Notes under the pieces: generated by a model
What the model was told of the DNA's origin: nothing
The model's database searches: none
The model's input: the letters and a program-made list of their open reading frames with translations, nothing else
Origin: Pseudomonadota bacterium
Lineage (GTDB): Bacteria > Pseudomonadota > Gammaproteobacteria > Burkholderiales > Rhodocyclaceae
Direction: 5' to 3'
Assembly: GCA_018241685.1 (NCBI GenBank)
Contig: JAFEDJ010000009.1
Span: 248,001-312,000, forward strand
Length of the DNA stretch: 64,000 nt
Program-made: the position numbers and the translations under genes
In this document: positions 50,821-59,066 of the stretch, one piece after another
Layout of the letters: each line of letters starts with the position of its first letter
Position numbering within the stretch: position 1 is the stretch's first letter

Positions 50821-50853
50821 GTGTCTGGTGAAGGTAAGGGTCTAGGGGTGAAA

Positions 50854-52158
50854 TCAGGTGCCGTGCCGTTTGCGGTAGCTTTCGAGGAAGCGGGCGATGC
50901 GGGCGATGGCGAGTTTGAGGTCTTCCTCGTGGGGCAGGAAGACCAGACGGAAGTGGTCCGGGCTCGGCCAGTTGAAGCCGGTGCCCTGAACCAGCAGCAC
51001 GCGCTCGGCCTCCAGCAGTTCGGCGATGAACTGCTGATCGTCCTCGATCGGGTAGATCTTGGGATCGAGGCGCGGGAACATGTATAGCGTGGCCTTCGGC
51101 TTGACGCAGCTGACGCCTGGGATGGCGGTGATCAGCTCGTGGGCCAGGTCGCGCTGGCGACGCATGCGGCCGCCGGGAGAAACCAGGTCTTCGATGCTCT
51201 GGTAGCCGCCGAGGGCGGTCTGGATCGCATGCTGGCCGGGCACGTTGGCACACAGGCGCATCGAGGCCAGCATGTTGAGGCCTTCGATGTAGTCGGCCGC
51301 CGGACGCTTGTCGCCGGAGACCACCAGCCAGCCGGCGCGGTAGCCGCAGGAGCGATAGTTCTTGGACAGGCCGTTGAAGGTGACGGTCAGCACGTCTTCC
51401 GACAGGGAGGCGATGGAGGTGTGCTCGACGCCGTCGTACAGCACCTTGTCGTAGACCTCGTCGGCGTAGATGATCAGGCCGTGCTCACGGGCGATCTGGA
51501 CGATGGCCTTGAGGGTTTCGTCCGGATAGACGGCACCGGTCGGGTTGTTCGGATTGATCAGGACGATGGCGCGGGTGTGCGGGCTGATCTTGGCGCGGAT
51601 ATCGGCCAGGTCGGGCAACCACTCGTTGGCCTCGTCGCAGATGTAGTGCACGGGGGTGCCGCCGGAGAGGCTCACCGCGGCGGTCCACAGCGGGTAGTCG
51701 GGGGCTGGGACGAGCACTTCGTCGCCGCTGTTGAGCAGCGCGTTCATGGCCATCACGATCAGTTCGGAAACGCCGTTGCCGACGTAGATGTCTTCCAGCG
51801 TCACACCCTTGATGCGCTTCTGCTGGGTGTAATGCATGATCGCCTTGCGAGCCGAGAAGATCCCCTTGGAGTCCGAGTAGCCTGCTGCGTTGGGCAGGTT
51901 GCGGATCATGTCGAGCTGGATTTCTTCGGGGGAGTCGAAGCCGAACGCGGCCAGGTTGCCGATGTTCAGCTTGATGATCTTGTGGCCCTCGTCCTCCATC
52001 TGCTTCGCCTTTTGCAGCACGGGGCCGCGGATGTCGTAACAGACGTTGGCGAGCTTGTCGGACTTGCGGATAGGTTGCACGGCGGTTTCCGTTTCCTTAC
52101 TGGTGAGCGCGGGCTGCTCGTTGACAACCCGCAATTTGGCTTGGCGGCTCATGGTCAT
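50854..52158 (-). CDS. alaA: PLP-dependent aminotransferase (AlaA-like)
   Basis: A 434-residue class I aminotransferase. PLP-binding residues are visible in YVGNGVSELIVMAM, INPNNPTGAVYP, YADEVYDKV and the Schiff-base Lys in FNGLSKNYRSCGYRAGW; the substrate Arg lies in PDHFRLVFLP. The sequence is close to the AlaA/YfbQ group that makes alanine from pyruvate and glutamate, and an orthologue precedes hom in many betaproteobacteria. ATG 52158 or 52152 are both possible. The region upstream to 52260 reads open but is not protein-like. Confidence 0.93.
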   Translation of the reverse strand: MTMSRQAKLRVVNEQPALTSKETETAVQPIRKSDKLANVCYDIRGPVLQKAKQMEDEGHKIIKLNIGNLAAFGFDSPEEIQLDMIRNLPNAAGYSDSKGIFSARKAIMHYTQQKRIKGVTLEDIYVGNGVSELIVMAMNALLNSGDEVLVPAPDYPLWTAAVSLSGGTPVHYICDEANEWLPDLADIRAKISPHTRAIVLINPNNPTGAVYPDETLKAIVQIAREHGLIIYADEVYDKVLYDGVEHTSIASLSEDVLTVTFNGLSKNYRSCGYRAGWLVVSGDKRPAADYIEGLNMLASMRLCANVPGQHAIQTALGGYQSIEDLVSPGGRMRRQRDLAHELITAIPGVSCVKPKATLYMFPRLDPKIYPIEDDQQFIAELLEAERVLLVQGTGFNWPSPDHFRLVFLPHEEDLKLAIARIARFLESYRKRHGT

Positions 52159-52297
52159 GGCCCCGTCAGGGACGATCGGTGATGAAACCCGGTCGGGTGC
52201 CCGGCGACGCAAAGCTATAATGTTACCCAAGCCACCCGGACCGGGCAAATCCGCGTCCAATCAATCAGTAAGAGTGCCCACTGCAGAGAAGCCGCCC

Positions 52298-52675
52298 ATG
52301 AAACTCCACCTCGACAAGAGCGAGCAATACAACACCATCGCCCGCTACGACGCCCGCCACGTGATGGTTTCCGATACCCGTTACGAAGCCAGCGTGATCG
52401 TAATGCCCGAGCGCATCGAAACCGACTGGCACGCCGGCGGTTTCGATGCGCTCGACGAAGCCGCCTTCCAGCGCCTGGCCACGCTGGGCTGCGAGATCCT
52501 GATCCTCGGCACCGGCATGAAGCAGCGCTTTCCACAGCCGCGCCTGATGCGCGCGCTGATCGAGGCCCGCATCGGGCTGGAGGTGATGGATCTGGGCTCC
52601 GCCTGCCGGACCTACAACATCCTGGTAGCGGAACATCGTAACGTGGCCGCAGCGCTTCTGTTCGATCCGGAGTGA
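52298..52675 (+). CDS. Mth938/DUF498 family protein
   Basis: A 125-residue protein of the Mth938-like (DUF498, PF04430) family: YEASVIVMPERIETDW, ILILGTGMKQRFPQPRLM and LEVMDLGSACRTYNILVAE. It is a small cytoplasmic protein with an alpha/beta fold whose role is not settled; homologues include the human mitochondrial NDUFAF3. It is transcribed divergently from the aminotransferase. A hairpin follows at 52689. Confidence 0.85.
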   Translation: MKLHLDKSEQYNTIARYDARHVMVSDTRYEASVIVMPERIETDWHAGGFDALDEAAFQRLATLGCEILILGTGMKQRFPQPRLMRALIEARIGLEVMDLGSACRTYNILVAEHRNVAAALLFDPE

Positions 52676-52688
52676 ATACCCTTCATAT

Positions 52689-52708
52689 GCCTGGATGCAT
52701 TGCCAGGC
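52689..52708 (+). terminator. Hairpin after the DUF498 gene
   Basis: GCCTGG-ATGCATTG-CCAGGC, 6-bp perfect stem, 14 bp after the stop. No U-run. A second inverted repeat (CCGGAA 52733, TTCCGG 52747) overlaps the ribosome site of the next gene. Confidence 0.45.
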
Positions 52709-52759
52709 CTGCATCTTGGGATTAGGCTGACGCCGGAATAGTCAATTTCCGGAGAAACC

Positions 52760-53215
52760 ATGCTTGACCAGGCCGCACCCGATTTCAGCCTGCCCGCCAC
52801 CGGCGGGCAGACGCTCACCCTTTCCGCGCTGAAGGGCAGCAAGGTGGTGCTGTATTTCTACCCGAAGGACAGCACGCCCGGCTGCACCACCGAGAGCCAG
52901 CAGTTCCGCGACCTGCACCCCGAGTTCCTGGCCGCCGGCACCATCGTGCTGGGCCTGTCGCGGGACGGCCTCAAATCCCACGAAAACTTCCGCACCAAGC
53001 AGGCCCTGCCCTTCGACCTCGTCTCCGACCCGGACGAGACCGCCTGTACGCTGTTCGGCGTCATGAAGCTGAAAAACATGTATGGGAAACAGGTGCGCGG
53101 GATTGAACGCAGCACTTTCGTCATTGACGCCGACGGCGTGCTGCGCCGCGAATGGCGCGGCGTCAAGGTCCCCGGCCATGCCCAGGAGGTGCTCGACTAC
53201 GTGAAAACCTTGTAA
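52760..53215 (+). CDS. bcp: Thioredoxin-dependent peroxiredoxin (BCP type)
   Basis: A 151-residue atypical peroxiredoxin of the BCP/PrxQ family. The peroxidatic Cys is in FYPKDSTPGCTTES (about 42). The second Cys five residues on, found in E. coli BCP, is missing; another Cys lies in ETACTLFGV (about 95), so it is either a one-Cys type or uses this distant Cys. It reduces peroxides in the cytoplasm. A GGAGAAA ribosome site precedes ATG 52760. The phoH-like gene follows after 49 bp. Confidence 0.93.
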   Translation: MLDQAAPDFSLPATGGQTLTLSALKGSKVVLYFYPKDSTPGCTTESQQFRDLHPEFLAAGTIVLGLSRDGLKSHENFRTKQALPFDLVSDPDETACTLFGVMKLKNMYGKQVRGIERSTFVIDADGVLRREWRGVKVPGHAQEVLDYVKTL

Positions 53216-53264
53216 GGCAGGAACTGCTCCATCCCCTTCCACGACCGACGAGAAGACCGACATC

Positions 53265-54683
53265 ATGGCTACCCGACGCCCTGCGAAGTCCAAGACCCCC
53301 GCTACCAAGCTTTTCGTCCTCGATACCAACGTGCTGATGCACGACCCGACGAGCCTTTATCGCTTCGAAGAGCACGACATCTTCGTGCCGATGATGACCC
53401 TCGAGGAGCTCGACTCCAACAAGAAGGGCATGTCCGAAGTTGCCCGCAACGCACGCCAGGCCAGCCGCACCCTTGATGAGATCGTGCAGAGCTGCCCGGA
53501 GGGCATCGAAGCCGGCATCAGCCTGCTCGGCCCTTCCAGCGAGCTCGCCAGCGGTCGCCTGTTCCTGCAGACCGAGGCCATCAACAGCCAGCTGCCGGCC
53601 GCGCTGCCCACCTCCAAGGGCGACAACCAGATCCTCGCGGTGGTGATGTACCTGTTCGAGAAGTTCGACCGGAAGCGTTCGGTGATCCTCGTCTCGAAGG
53701 ACATCAACATGCGCATCAAGGCCCGTGCGCTGGGCCTGGAGGCGCAGGACTACTTCAACGACAAGGTCCTCGAAGACACCGACCTGCTGTACACCGGCAC
53801 CAAGGAGATCGATACCGCCTTCTGGGACGCCAACGGCAAGGACATGGAGTCGTGGAAGCAGGAAAGCCGGACCTATTACAAGATCAAGGGCCCGGACGCA
53901 CCGGACATGCTGGTCAACGAGTTCGTCTACCAGGAGGGCGAGCAGCCACTGCAGGCCTGGGTCAAGGACAAGGCCGGCAAGACCGTCACCCTCGAGACGC
54001 TCATCGATTACTCCCACCAGAAGAACAACGTGTGGGGCATCACCGCCCGCAACCGGGAGCAGAACTTCGCCCTCAACCTGTTGATGAACCCGGAGATCGA
54101 CTTCGTCACCCTGCTCGGCCAGGCCGGCACCGGCAAGACGCTGCTGACGCTGGCCGCCAGCCTGACCCAGGTGCTGGAGACCAAGCGCTACTCCGAGATC
54201 ATCATGACCCGCGTCACCGTGCCGGTGGGCGAGGACATCGGCTTCCTGCCGGGCACGGAAGAAGAGAAGATGGCCCCGTGGATGGGCGCGCTTGAAGACA
54301 ACCTGGACGTGCTCAACGGCACCACCGGCGAGGGCGGCGAATGGGGCCGCGCAGCGACCCGCGACCTGATCCGCAGCCGTATCAAGATCAAGTCGCTGAA
54401 CTTCATGCGCGGGCGTACCTTCATCAACAAGTTCCTGATCATCGACGAGGCGCAGAACCTGACGCCGAAACAGATGAAGACGCTGATCACCCGTGCCGGC
54501 CCCGGCACCAAGGTGGTGTGCCTGGGCAACATCGCGCAGATCGACACGCCCTACCTCACCGAGGGTTCGTCGGGCCTGACCTATGTGGTGGACCGTTTCA
54601 AGGGCTGGCCGCACTCCGGCCATATCACGCTGCAGCGCGGGGAACGCTCGCGGCTTGCGGACCACGCGGCGGAAGTCCTATAA
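53265..54683 (+). CDS. PIN-domain/PhoH-family ATPase
   Basis: A 472-residue two-domain protein. Residues about 15-150 are a PIN nuclease-like domain (KLFVLDTNVLMHDP, LEELDSNKKG, ILVSKDINMRIKARALG). Residues about 260-470 are the PhoH/RecD-like ATPase with Walker A LLGQAGTGKTLLTL (about 287), TRVTVPVGEDIGFLPG and Walker B FLIIDEAQNLTP. This PhoH2-like fusion is linked to RNA unwinding and cleavage. It is full length and intact, and ends in a strong tandem terminator. Confidence 0.93.
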   Translation: MATRRPAKSKTPATKLFVLDTNVLMHDPTSLYRFEEHDIFVPMMTLEELDSNKKGMSEVARNARQASRTLDEIVQSCPEGIEAGISLLGPSSELASGRLFLQTEAINSQLPAALPTSKGDNQILAVVMYLFEKFDRKRSVILVSKDINMRIKARALGLEAQDYFNDKVLEDTDLLYTGTKEIDTAFWDANGKDMESWKQESRTYYKIKGPDAPDMLVNEFVYQEGEQPLQAWVKDKAGKTVTLETLIDYSHQKNNVWGITARNREQNFALNLLMNPEIDFVTLLGQAGTGKTLLTLAASLTQVLETKRYSEIIMTRVTVPVGEDIGFLPGTEEEKMAPWMGALEDNLDVLNGTTGEGGEWGRAATRDLIRSRIKIKSLNFMRGRTFINKFLIIDEAQNLTPKQMKTLITRAGPGTKVVCLGNIAQIDTPYLTEGSSGLTYVVDRFKGWPHSGHITLQRGERSRLADHAAEVL

Positions 54684-54697
54684 GTAGTACGCTGTAC

Positions 54698-54730
54698 GCG
54701 GGACGAACTGCTTGCTCCGGTTCGTCCCGC
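54698..54730 (+). terminator. Long perfect hairpin after the PhoH gene
   Basis: GCGGGACGAAC and GTTCGTCCCGC form an 11-bp perfect stem with an 11-nt loop, 15 bp after the stop. Confidence 0.75.
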
Positions 54731-54734
54731 CATG

Positions 54735-54750
54735 CCCCATCCGGGGTTTT
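54735..54750 (+). terminator. Second terminator, with U-run
   Basis: CCCC-ATCC-GGGG followed by TTTT, directly behind the 11-bp hairpin, giving a tandem terminator. Confidence 0.65.
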
Positions 54751-54791
54751 CACAAAAATAACGCGGATCCGGCTACGGGGAGAAAAATCCG

Positions 54792-55544
54792 ATGAACGAG
54801 ACAACACAAGACATTTCCGCCACGCCCCGCCTGACGGGCATCACGGTTCTCGCCGCGGAGGACGACGAGATCAACCAGATCGTATTGGACGATGTCCTGC
54901 GCTACGAGGGTGCCCAGGTGGAGATCGTCGGCACCGGGCGCGCCGCAGTGGACCGCGTCACCGAAGCCGGCCCCAAGGCCTTCCAGTTGGTGCTGATGGA
55001 CATCCAGATGCCCGAAATGGACGGCTATGAAGCGGCCCGGCGCATCCATGCCCATTCACCGGACTTGCCCATCATCGGCCAGACGGCCAATTCGGGCGCC
55101 GAAGAACAGGCGCGCTGCCGTGCCGCCGGGATGAGTGCCCAGATCAGCAAACCCATCGACCCGGAAGCCCTGGTCACATTGATCCGCCGGCACACCCTGG
55201 AGCGCTCGGCCGGGACGATAGACTGGCAGGCGCTGGAGGCGCGCTTTCCGGGCAAGGCCGACTTCATCCGCCGCCTGCTCGGCGTGTTCATCCAGAGCCA
55301 GACCCCGACGGTGGCGACGCTGCGCGCAGCCGCAGCCAGCGGTGATATCAGCGCGATCGCGCCCATTGCCCATCCGCTCAAGAGCTCGTCCGGCAACATC
55401 ATGGCCAATGCGCTGATGGCCCTGGCACTACGCGCCGAACAGGCCTCCCGTCAGTCCCAGCCCGAGGCGCTGACGCTCGCCGAAGAGCTTGCCACGGCCC
55501 TCGAGGCGACATTGGCCGAAATCACCGTCCGCCTGGACTCGTGA
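54792..55544 (+). CDS. Response regulator with C-terminal Hpt domain
   Basis: A 250-residue protein. Residues 17-135 are a receiver domain: acidic pocket AAEDDE, phospho-acceptor Asp in LVLMDIQMPEMDG and the Lys in AQISKPIDP. Residues about 150-245 are an Hpt domain with the His in IAHPLKSSSGNIMA. There is no output or kinase domain, so it probably acts as a phosphorelay intermediate between a hybrid kinase and another regulator. No kinase gene is adjacent. The gene ends 9 bp from the convergent selU. Confidence 0.88.
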   Translation: MNETTQDISATPRLTGITVLAAEDDEINQIVLDDVLRYEGAQVEIVGTGRAAVDRVTEAGPKAFQLVLMDIQMPEMDGYEAARRIHAHSPDLPIIGQTANSGAEEQARCRAAGMSAQISKPIDPEALVTLIRRHTLERSAGTIDWQALEARFPGKADFIRRLLGVFIQSQTPTVATLRAAAASGDISAIAPIAHPLKSSSGNIMANALMALALRAEQASRQSQPEALTLAEELATALEATLAEITVRLDS

Positions 55545-55553
55545 ATCCGCAGT

Positions 55554-56624
55554 TCAGGCATCCGCCTGAACTGCCCCGTCCCTCAGACTGCAGGCCACGC
55601 TGGCCAGCGTGGCCCGATCCAGCTTGTTCACAGGTTGCACGCGGGCCTGATCGGCCCGCCGGTACAGCCCCTCACCACCACGCCGGTAGGCCGGATCATA
55701 GTGATCGACGATCAGCTTTTCGGCCAGCTGCCGCCATTCACCGGCCATCACCAGCGCCTGCCATTCGCCGACCTGCTTGTGCCCGTGCTGCCCCACCAGG
55801 CGCTCCAGCTTTGCGTTGAAATCGACGGGATCGGCGATCAGGCTGGTGTAACGCTCGAGCAGATGATCCACCCGCGCCGGCAGCGCGGCTTCGATGCGCA
55901 CGCAATCGCCGTCACGCAGACGTTCGAAGAGTTCAGGCGGAACATGCAGCCGGCCGACGCGCCGGCTTTCCGACTCCGCCCACACCGGGCGGGCCGGATC
56001 GAAAGTCCGTAGCTGCGTCCACAGGGCCGTTTCGAATGCCTTCTGGCCGGGCTGCTCACTGTTCGGCTCGGCACCGAGCACCGAACCCTTGTGGTTGGCC
56101 AGCGCCTCCAGATCGATGACCTGCTCCCCCGTCGCCGCCAGCGCCTCCAGCAGCGCCGTCTTGCCGCTGCCCGTCGGGCCGCACAGAATGCGGAACCCCA
56201 ACTTTTCGGGAAGACTTGCCAGGTCTTCCAGCACGCGCAGACGGAAACTCTTGTAGCCACCGTCGAGGCGCCGCGCGCCCCAGCCGACCTGCCCGAGCAC
56301 CAGCGTCATCGCGCCGCTGCGCTGGCCACCCCGCCAGCAGTAAATCAGAGGTTTCCAGCCCTTCGGCTTATTGAGAAAATGGGTCTCGATGTGCTGCGCG
56401 ATATTGCGCGACACCAGTGCCGCCCCCACCTTCCGCGCCTCGAAGGGCGAGACCTGCTTGTAGAGCGTGCCGACACGGACCCGCTCCTCGTCATCCAGCA
56501 CCGGGCAATTGATCGCCCCCGGAATATGGTCTTCGGCGTATTCGGCCGGCGAACGGACGTCGATGATCTCGTCGAACTCTTCGAGCCGGTCGAGGCTGGC
56601 GGAAAATGGGGCGGGATGGGACAC
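55554..56624 (-). CDS. selU: tRNA 2-selenouridine synthase (SelU/MnmH)
   Basis: A 356-residue protein. The N-terminal rhodanese domain (EFDEIIDVRSPAEYAEDHIP) has the active Cys in LIYCWRGGQRS (about 95), and the C-terminal half is a P-loop domain (LCGPTGSGKTALLEAL). The enzyme converts 2-thiouridine to 2-selenouridine in the wobble position of tRNA, using selenophosphate. The GTG at 56624 is the best start, because upstream sequence is the antisense of selD. It is divergent from selD with a 33-bp gap, so one short region controls the synthesis and the use of selenophosphate. Confidence 0.95.
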   Translation of the reverse strand: MSHPAPFSASLDRLEEFDEIIDVRSPAEYAEDHIPGAINCPVLDDEERVRVGTLYKQVSPFEARKVGAALVSRNIAQHIETHFLNKPKGWKPLIYCWRGGQRSGAMTLVLGQVGWGARRLDGGYKSFRLRVLEDLASLPEKLGFRILCGPTGSGKTALLEALAATGEQVIDLEALANHKGSVLGAEPNSEQPGQKAFETALWTQLRTFDPARPVWAESESRRVGRLHVPPELFERLRDGDCVRIEAALPARVDHLLERYTSLIADPVDFNAKLERLVGQHGHKQVGEWQALVMAGEWRQLAEKLIVDHYDPAYRRGGEGLYRRADQARVQPVNKLDRATLASVACSLRDGAVQADA

Positions 56625-56657
56625 GTTGGAAACGACTGGAAAAGACAGGAAACAGAG

Positions 56658-57707
56658 ATGACCGAAGCCCCCCTGCGACTTACCGAATTGTCTCACGGCG
56701 GCGGATGCGGCTGCAAAATCGCCCCCGCCGTACTGAGCGAAATGCTCGCCCACATGCCGGCCGCCCAGCCCTTCGCCAACCTGCTGGTGGGCACCGAAAC
56801 GGCCGACGACGCCGCAGTGTGGCGCCTCAACGACGAGCAGGCCTTGATCGCCACCACCGACTTCTTCATGCCGATCGTGGACGATCCTTACGACTTCGGG
56901 CGCATCGCCGCCACCAACGCGCTGTCGGACGTCTATGCGATGGGCGGCACGCCGATCATGGCGCTGGCCATCGTCGGCATGCCGGTGAACAAACTGCCGC
57001 TGGCGGCCATCGGACGCATCCTCGAAGGCGGCGCGGCGGTCTGCGCGGACGCCGGCATTCCGGTAGCAGGCGGCCACAGCATCGACTCGCCGGAGCCGAT
57101 CTACGGCCTCGTTGCCCTCGGCATCGCCCATCCGGACGTGATCAAGCGCAACCGGGACGCCCGCGAGGGCGACGTGCTGATCCTCGGCAAGCCCCTTGGC
57201 GTCGGCATCCTCGGCTCAGCGATGAAGAAAGGCGTACTGGATACCGACGGCTACGCGCAGATGGTTGCCACCACCACCCGCCTCAACAAGGTGGGTCCGG
57301 CGCTGGCCAAGCTGCCGGGCGTACATGCGTTGACCGATGTCACCGGCTTCGGCCTGCTCGGCCACCTGCTGGAGGTGTGCCGCGGCGCCGGCCTGGGTGC
57401 GACGGTGGAAGCCGGCGCCCTGCCCATCATGCCGGCGGCAATCCCGTTCGCGAAGCAAGGCATCGGCCCCGGCGCCATCGCCCGCAACCTGGCGAGCTGT
57501 GGCGACGACGTGCTGTTTGCCGATGGCGTAGCGGAGTGGCAGCGTAGCGTGATGGCCGACGCGCAGACCAGCGGCGGCCTGCTGGTGGCCTGCTCGCCCG
57601 AGACCGTCGATACGGTGCTTGCGACCTTCCGTGATGGCGGCTTCACGGAAGCCGCCATCATCGGGCAGGTTCATTCAGGGGCTGCTCAGGTTACCGTGCG
57701 CCCCTGA
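56658..57707 (+). CDS. selD: Selenophosphate synthase (selenide, water dikinase)
   Basis: A 349-residue SelD. The active site is SHGGGCGCKIAP, with Cys (not Sec) at the catalytic position and the following Lys; the ATP-binding signature includes DDAAVWRL, TTDFFMPIVDDPYDFG and AGGHSID. It makes selenophosphate from selenide and ATP for SelU. No selenocysteine insertion genes (selA, selB, selC) are in this window. ACAGGAAACAGAG in front of ATG 56658 is a good ribosome site. Confidence 0.96.
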   Translation: MTEAPLRLTELSHGGGCGCKIAPAVLSEMLAHMPAAQPFANLLVGTETADDAAVWRLNDEQALIATTDFFMPIVDDPYDFGRIAATNALSDVYAMGGTPIMALAIVGMPVNKLPLAAIGRILEGGAAVCADAGIPVAGGHSIDSPEPIYGLVALGIAHPDVIKRNRDAREGDVLILGKPLGVGILGSAMKKGVLDTDGYAQMVATTTRLNKVGPALAKLPGVHALTDVTGFGLLGHLLEVCRGAGLGATVEAGALPIMPAAIPFAKQGIGPGAIARNLASCGDDVLFADGVAEWQRSVMADAQTSGGLLVACSPETVDTVLATFRDGGFTEAAIIGQVHSGAAQVTVRP

Positions 57708-57725
57708 TGTACAACCGGCGCATGG

Positions 57726-59066
57726 TCAGGGTTCGCGAATCGACTCGTCGAGTGCCTTGACCAGCGGCCAGACCAGATAGGACATGACGCTGCGCTTGCC
57801 GACCACGATTTCGGCGCTCAGCGTCATGCCCGGCAGGAGTCGGGCATGCTCGGGCATCCTCTTGAGTTGCCCGCCGTCGAGACGCAGCCGACTGGTATAA
57901 AACGCCGTGGCAGAGCCCGCCGCTTCCTTACGGAAGGCATCTTCGCTGATGGTCCGCAACTGCGCCGGCACCGTTCCATGGCGCTGGAACGGATAAGCGT
58001 CGAACTTCAGATGCGCCGTATCGCCCACCTTCAGATAACCCACATCCATGGAGTCCACCTCCACCTCGGCCTCCAGCGCAGCGCCCAGGGGCACCAGGGT
58101 GAACAGCGGCTCGGCCTCCTTGGCGACCGATCCCTGGGACAGCTTGGCGATCTCCAGCACCACCGCATCCGACGGGGACGACAACACGACCATCCGGTGG
58201 CGTTTCCCGGCCTTCTGCAACTGCTCGGCGACGGCATCCCGCTCGCGCGAGACGGCCAGAACCTCCTCCATCAGTTTCTGACGCCAGCCCGTTTCGAAGG
58301 AGGCCTTCTCCGCCTCCTGGGCCGCCAGCTCTCTCCTCAGCTCGGCATCTTTGTTGGTGGCGAGCTGGAGGCTCCGCTCCGCCTCCAGCAACCTGTCCTG
58401 AGCGTCGAGCAGACGCGAGCGCACCGCGTACTTCTCCGCGACGAGTTGCTCCTGCATCGCGGCCATGTCCTTCAGCACCTTGACCCGCGATGCCAGGACC
58501 TGTTGGTCACGGCGATTCGTCTCCATTGCCGCGCGGGTCTGTTCGATCGTTTCGCGCAGCTTGCGAACCTGCGCGCCATAACTCGCCTGCCGCTCGCCCG
58601 AGAGGTCGACCTGAAGCCGGCTGTCCGCATCAGCGCCTTCGGGCTTTCCGACCTTGCGGCCGGCGAGGCTGCCCTCCAGTTGCTCCAGCTGATTGTTCAG
58701 GCTGTGCAGACGGGTCCGCAATTCGGCTTCGTCCGCGGCGGTGAAGGTCGGATCCAGGGTCGCCAGCGGCTCGCCCTTCCTGACGATCTGTCCCTGGCGC
58801 ACGTTGATTTGCTGGATGATCGACGTCTCCAGGGGTTGCACCACGATGTTGGGCAACGGCGTCACGAGGCGACCACGGGCCACCACCACCAGATCGACGT
58901 CGGAAACCATCGCCCACACGACGAAGCACAACAGCGCGGCGAGCAGCGCGTGCAGCGTGATACGGGCGCTTCTGGGAAGCGGCCGCTGCTCGACCTCGTC
59001 CGCATCGGGTAGAAAATCGACGGCGGCCTCTTCCGAGCCGGCCTGTTTCTTGCGCATCCAGCTCAT
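57726..59066 (-). CDS. Type I secretion membrane-fusion protein (HlyD family)
   Basis: A 446-residue HlyD-type adaptor. One membrane helix near residues 40-58 (LHALLAALLCFVVWAMVSDV) is followed by the lipoyl-like half PLPNIVVQPLETSIIQQINV, a long coiled coil (about 110-290) and the C-terminal lipoyl half and beta-barrel (DAVVLEIAKLSQGSVAKEAE, DVGYLKVGDTAHLKFDAYPF). It bridges the ABC exporter and an outer membrane channel. ATG 59066 overlaps the stop of the ABC gene (ATGA). A longer in-frame start would lie inside the ABC gene and is rejected. Confidence 0.92.
   Translation of the reverse strand: MSWMRKKQAGSEEAAVDFLPDADEVEQRPLPRSARITLHALLAALLCFVVWAMVSDVDLVVVARGRLVTPLPNIVVQPLETSIIQQINVRQGQIVRKGEPLATLDPTFTAADEAELRTRLHSLNNQLEQLEGSLAGRKVGKPEGADADSRLQVDLSGERQASYGAQVRKLRETIEQTRAAMETNRRDQQVLASRVKVLKDMAAMQEQLVAEKYAVRSRLLDAQDRLLEAERSLQLATNKDAELRRELAAQEAEKASFETGWRQKLMEEVLAVSRERDAVAEQLQKAGKRHRMVVLSSPSDAVVLEIAKLSQGSVAKEAEPLFTLVPLGAALEAEVEVDSMDVGYLKVGDTAHLKFDAYPFQRHGTVPAQLRTISEDAFRKEAAGSATAFYTSRLRLDGGQLKRMPEHARLLPGMTLSAEIVVGKRSVMSYLVWPLVKALDESIREP

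Noticed and set aside
49150..51087. Plus-strand open frame of 645 codons
   Set aside because: Antisense to M23, hom and part of the aminotransferase gene; those genes have complete catalytic motifs.
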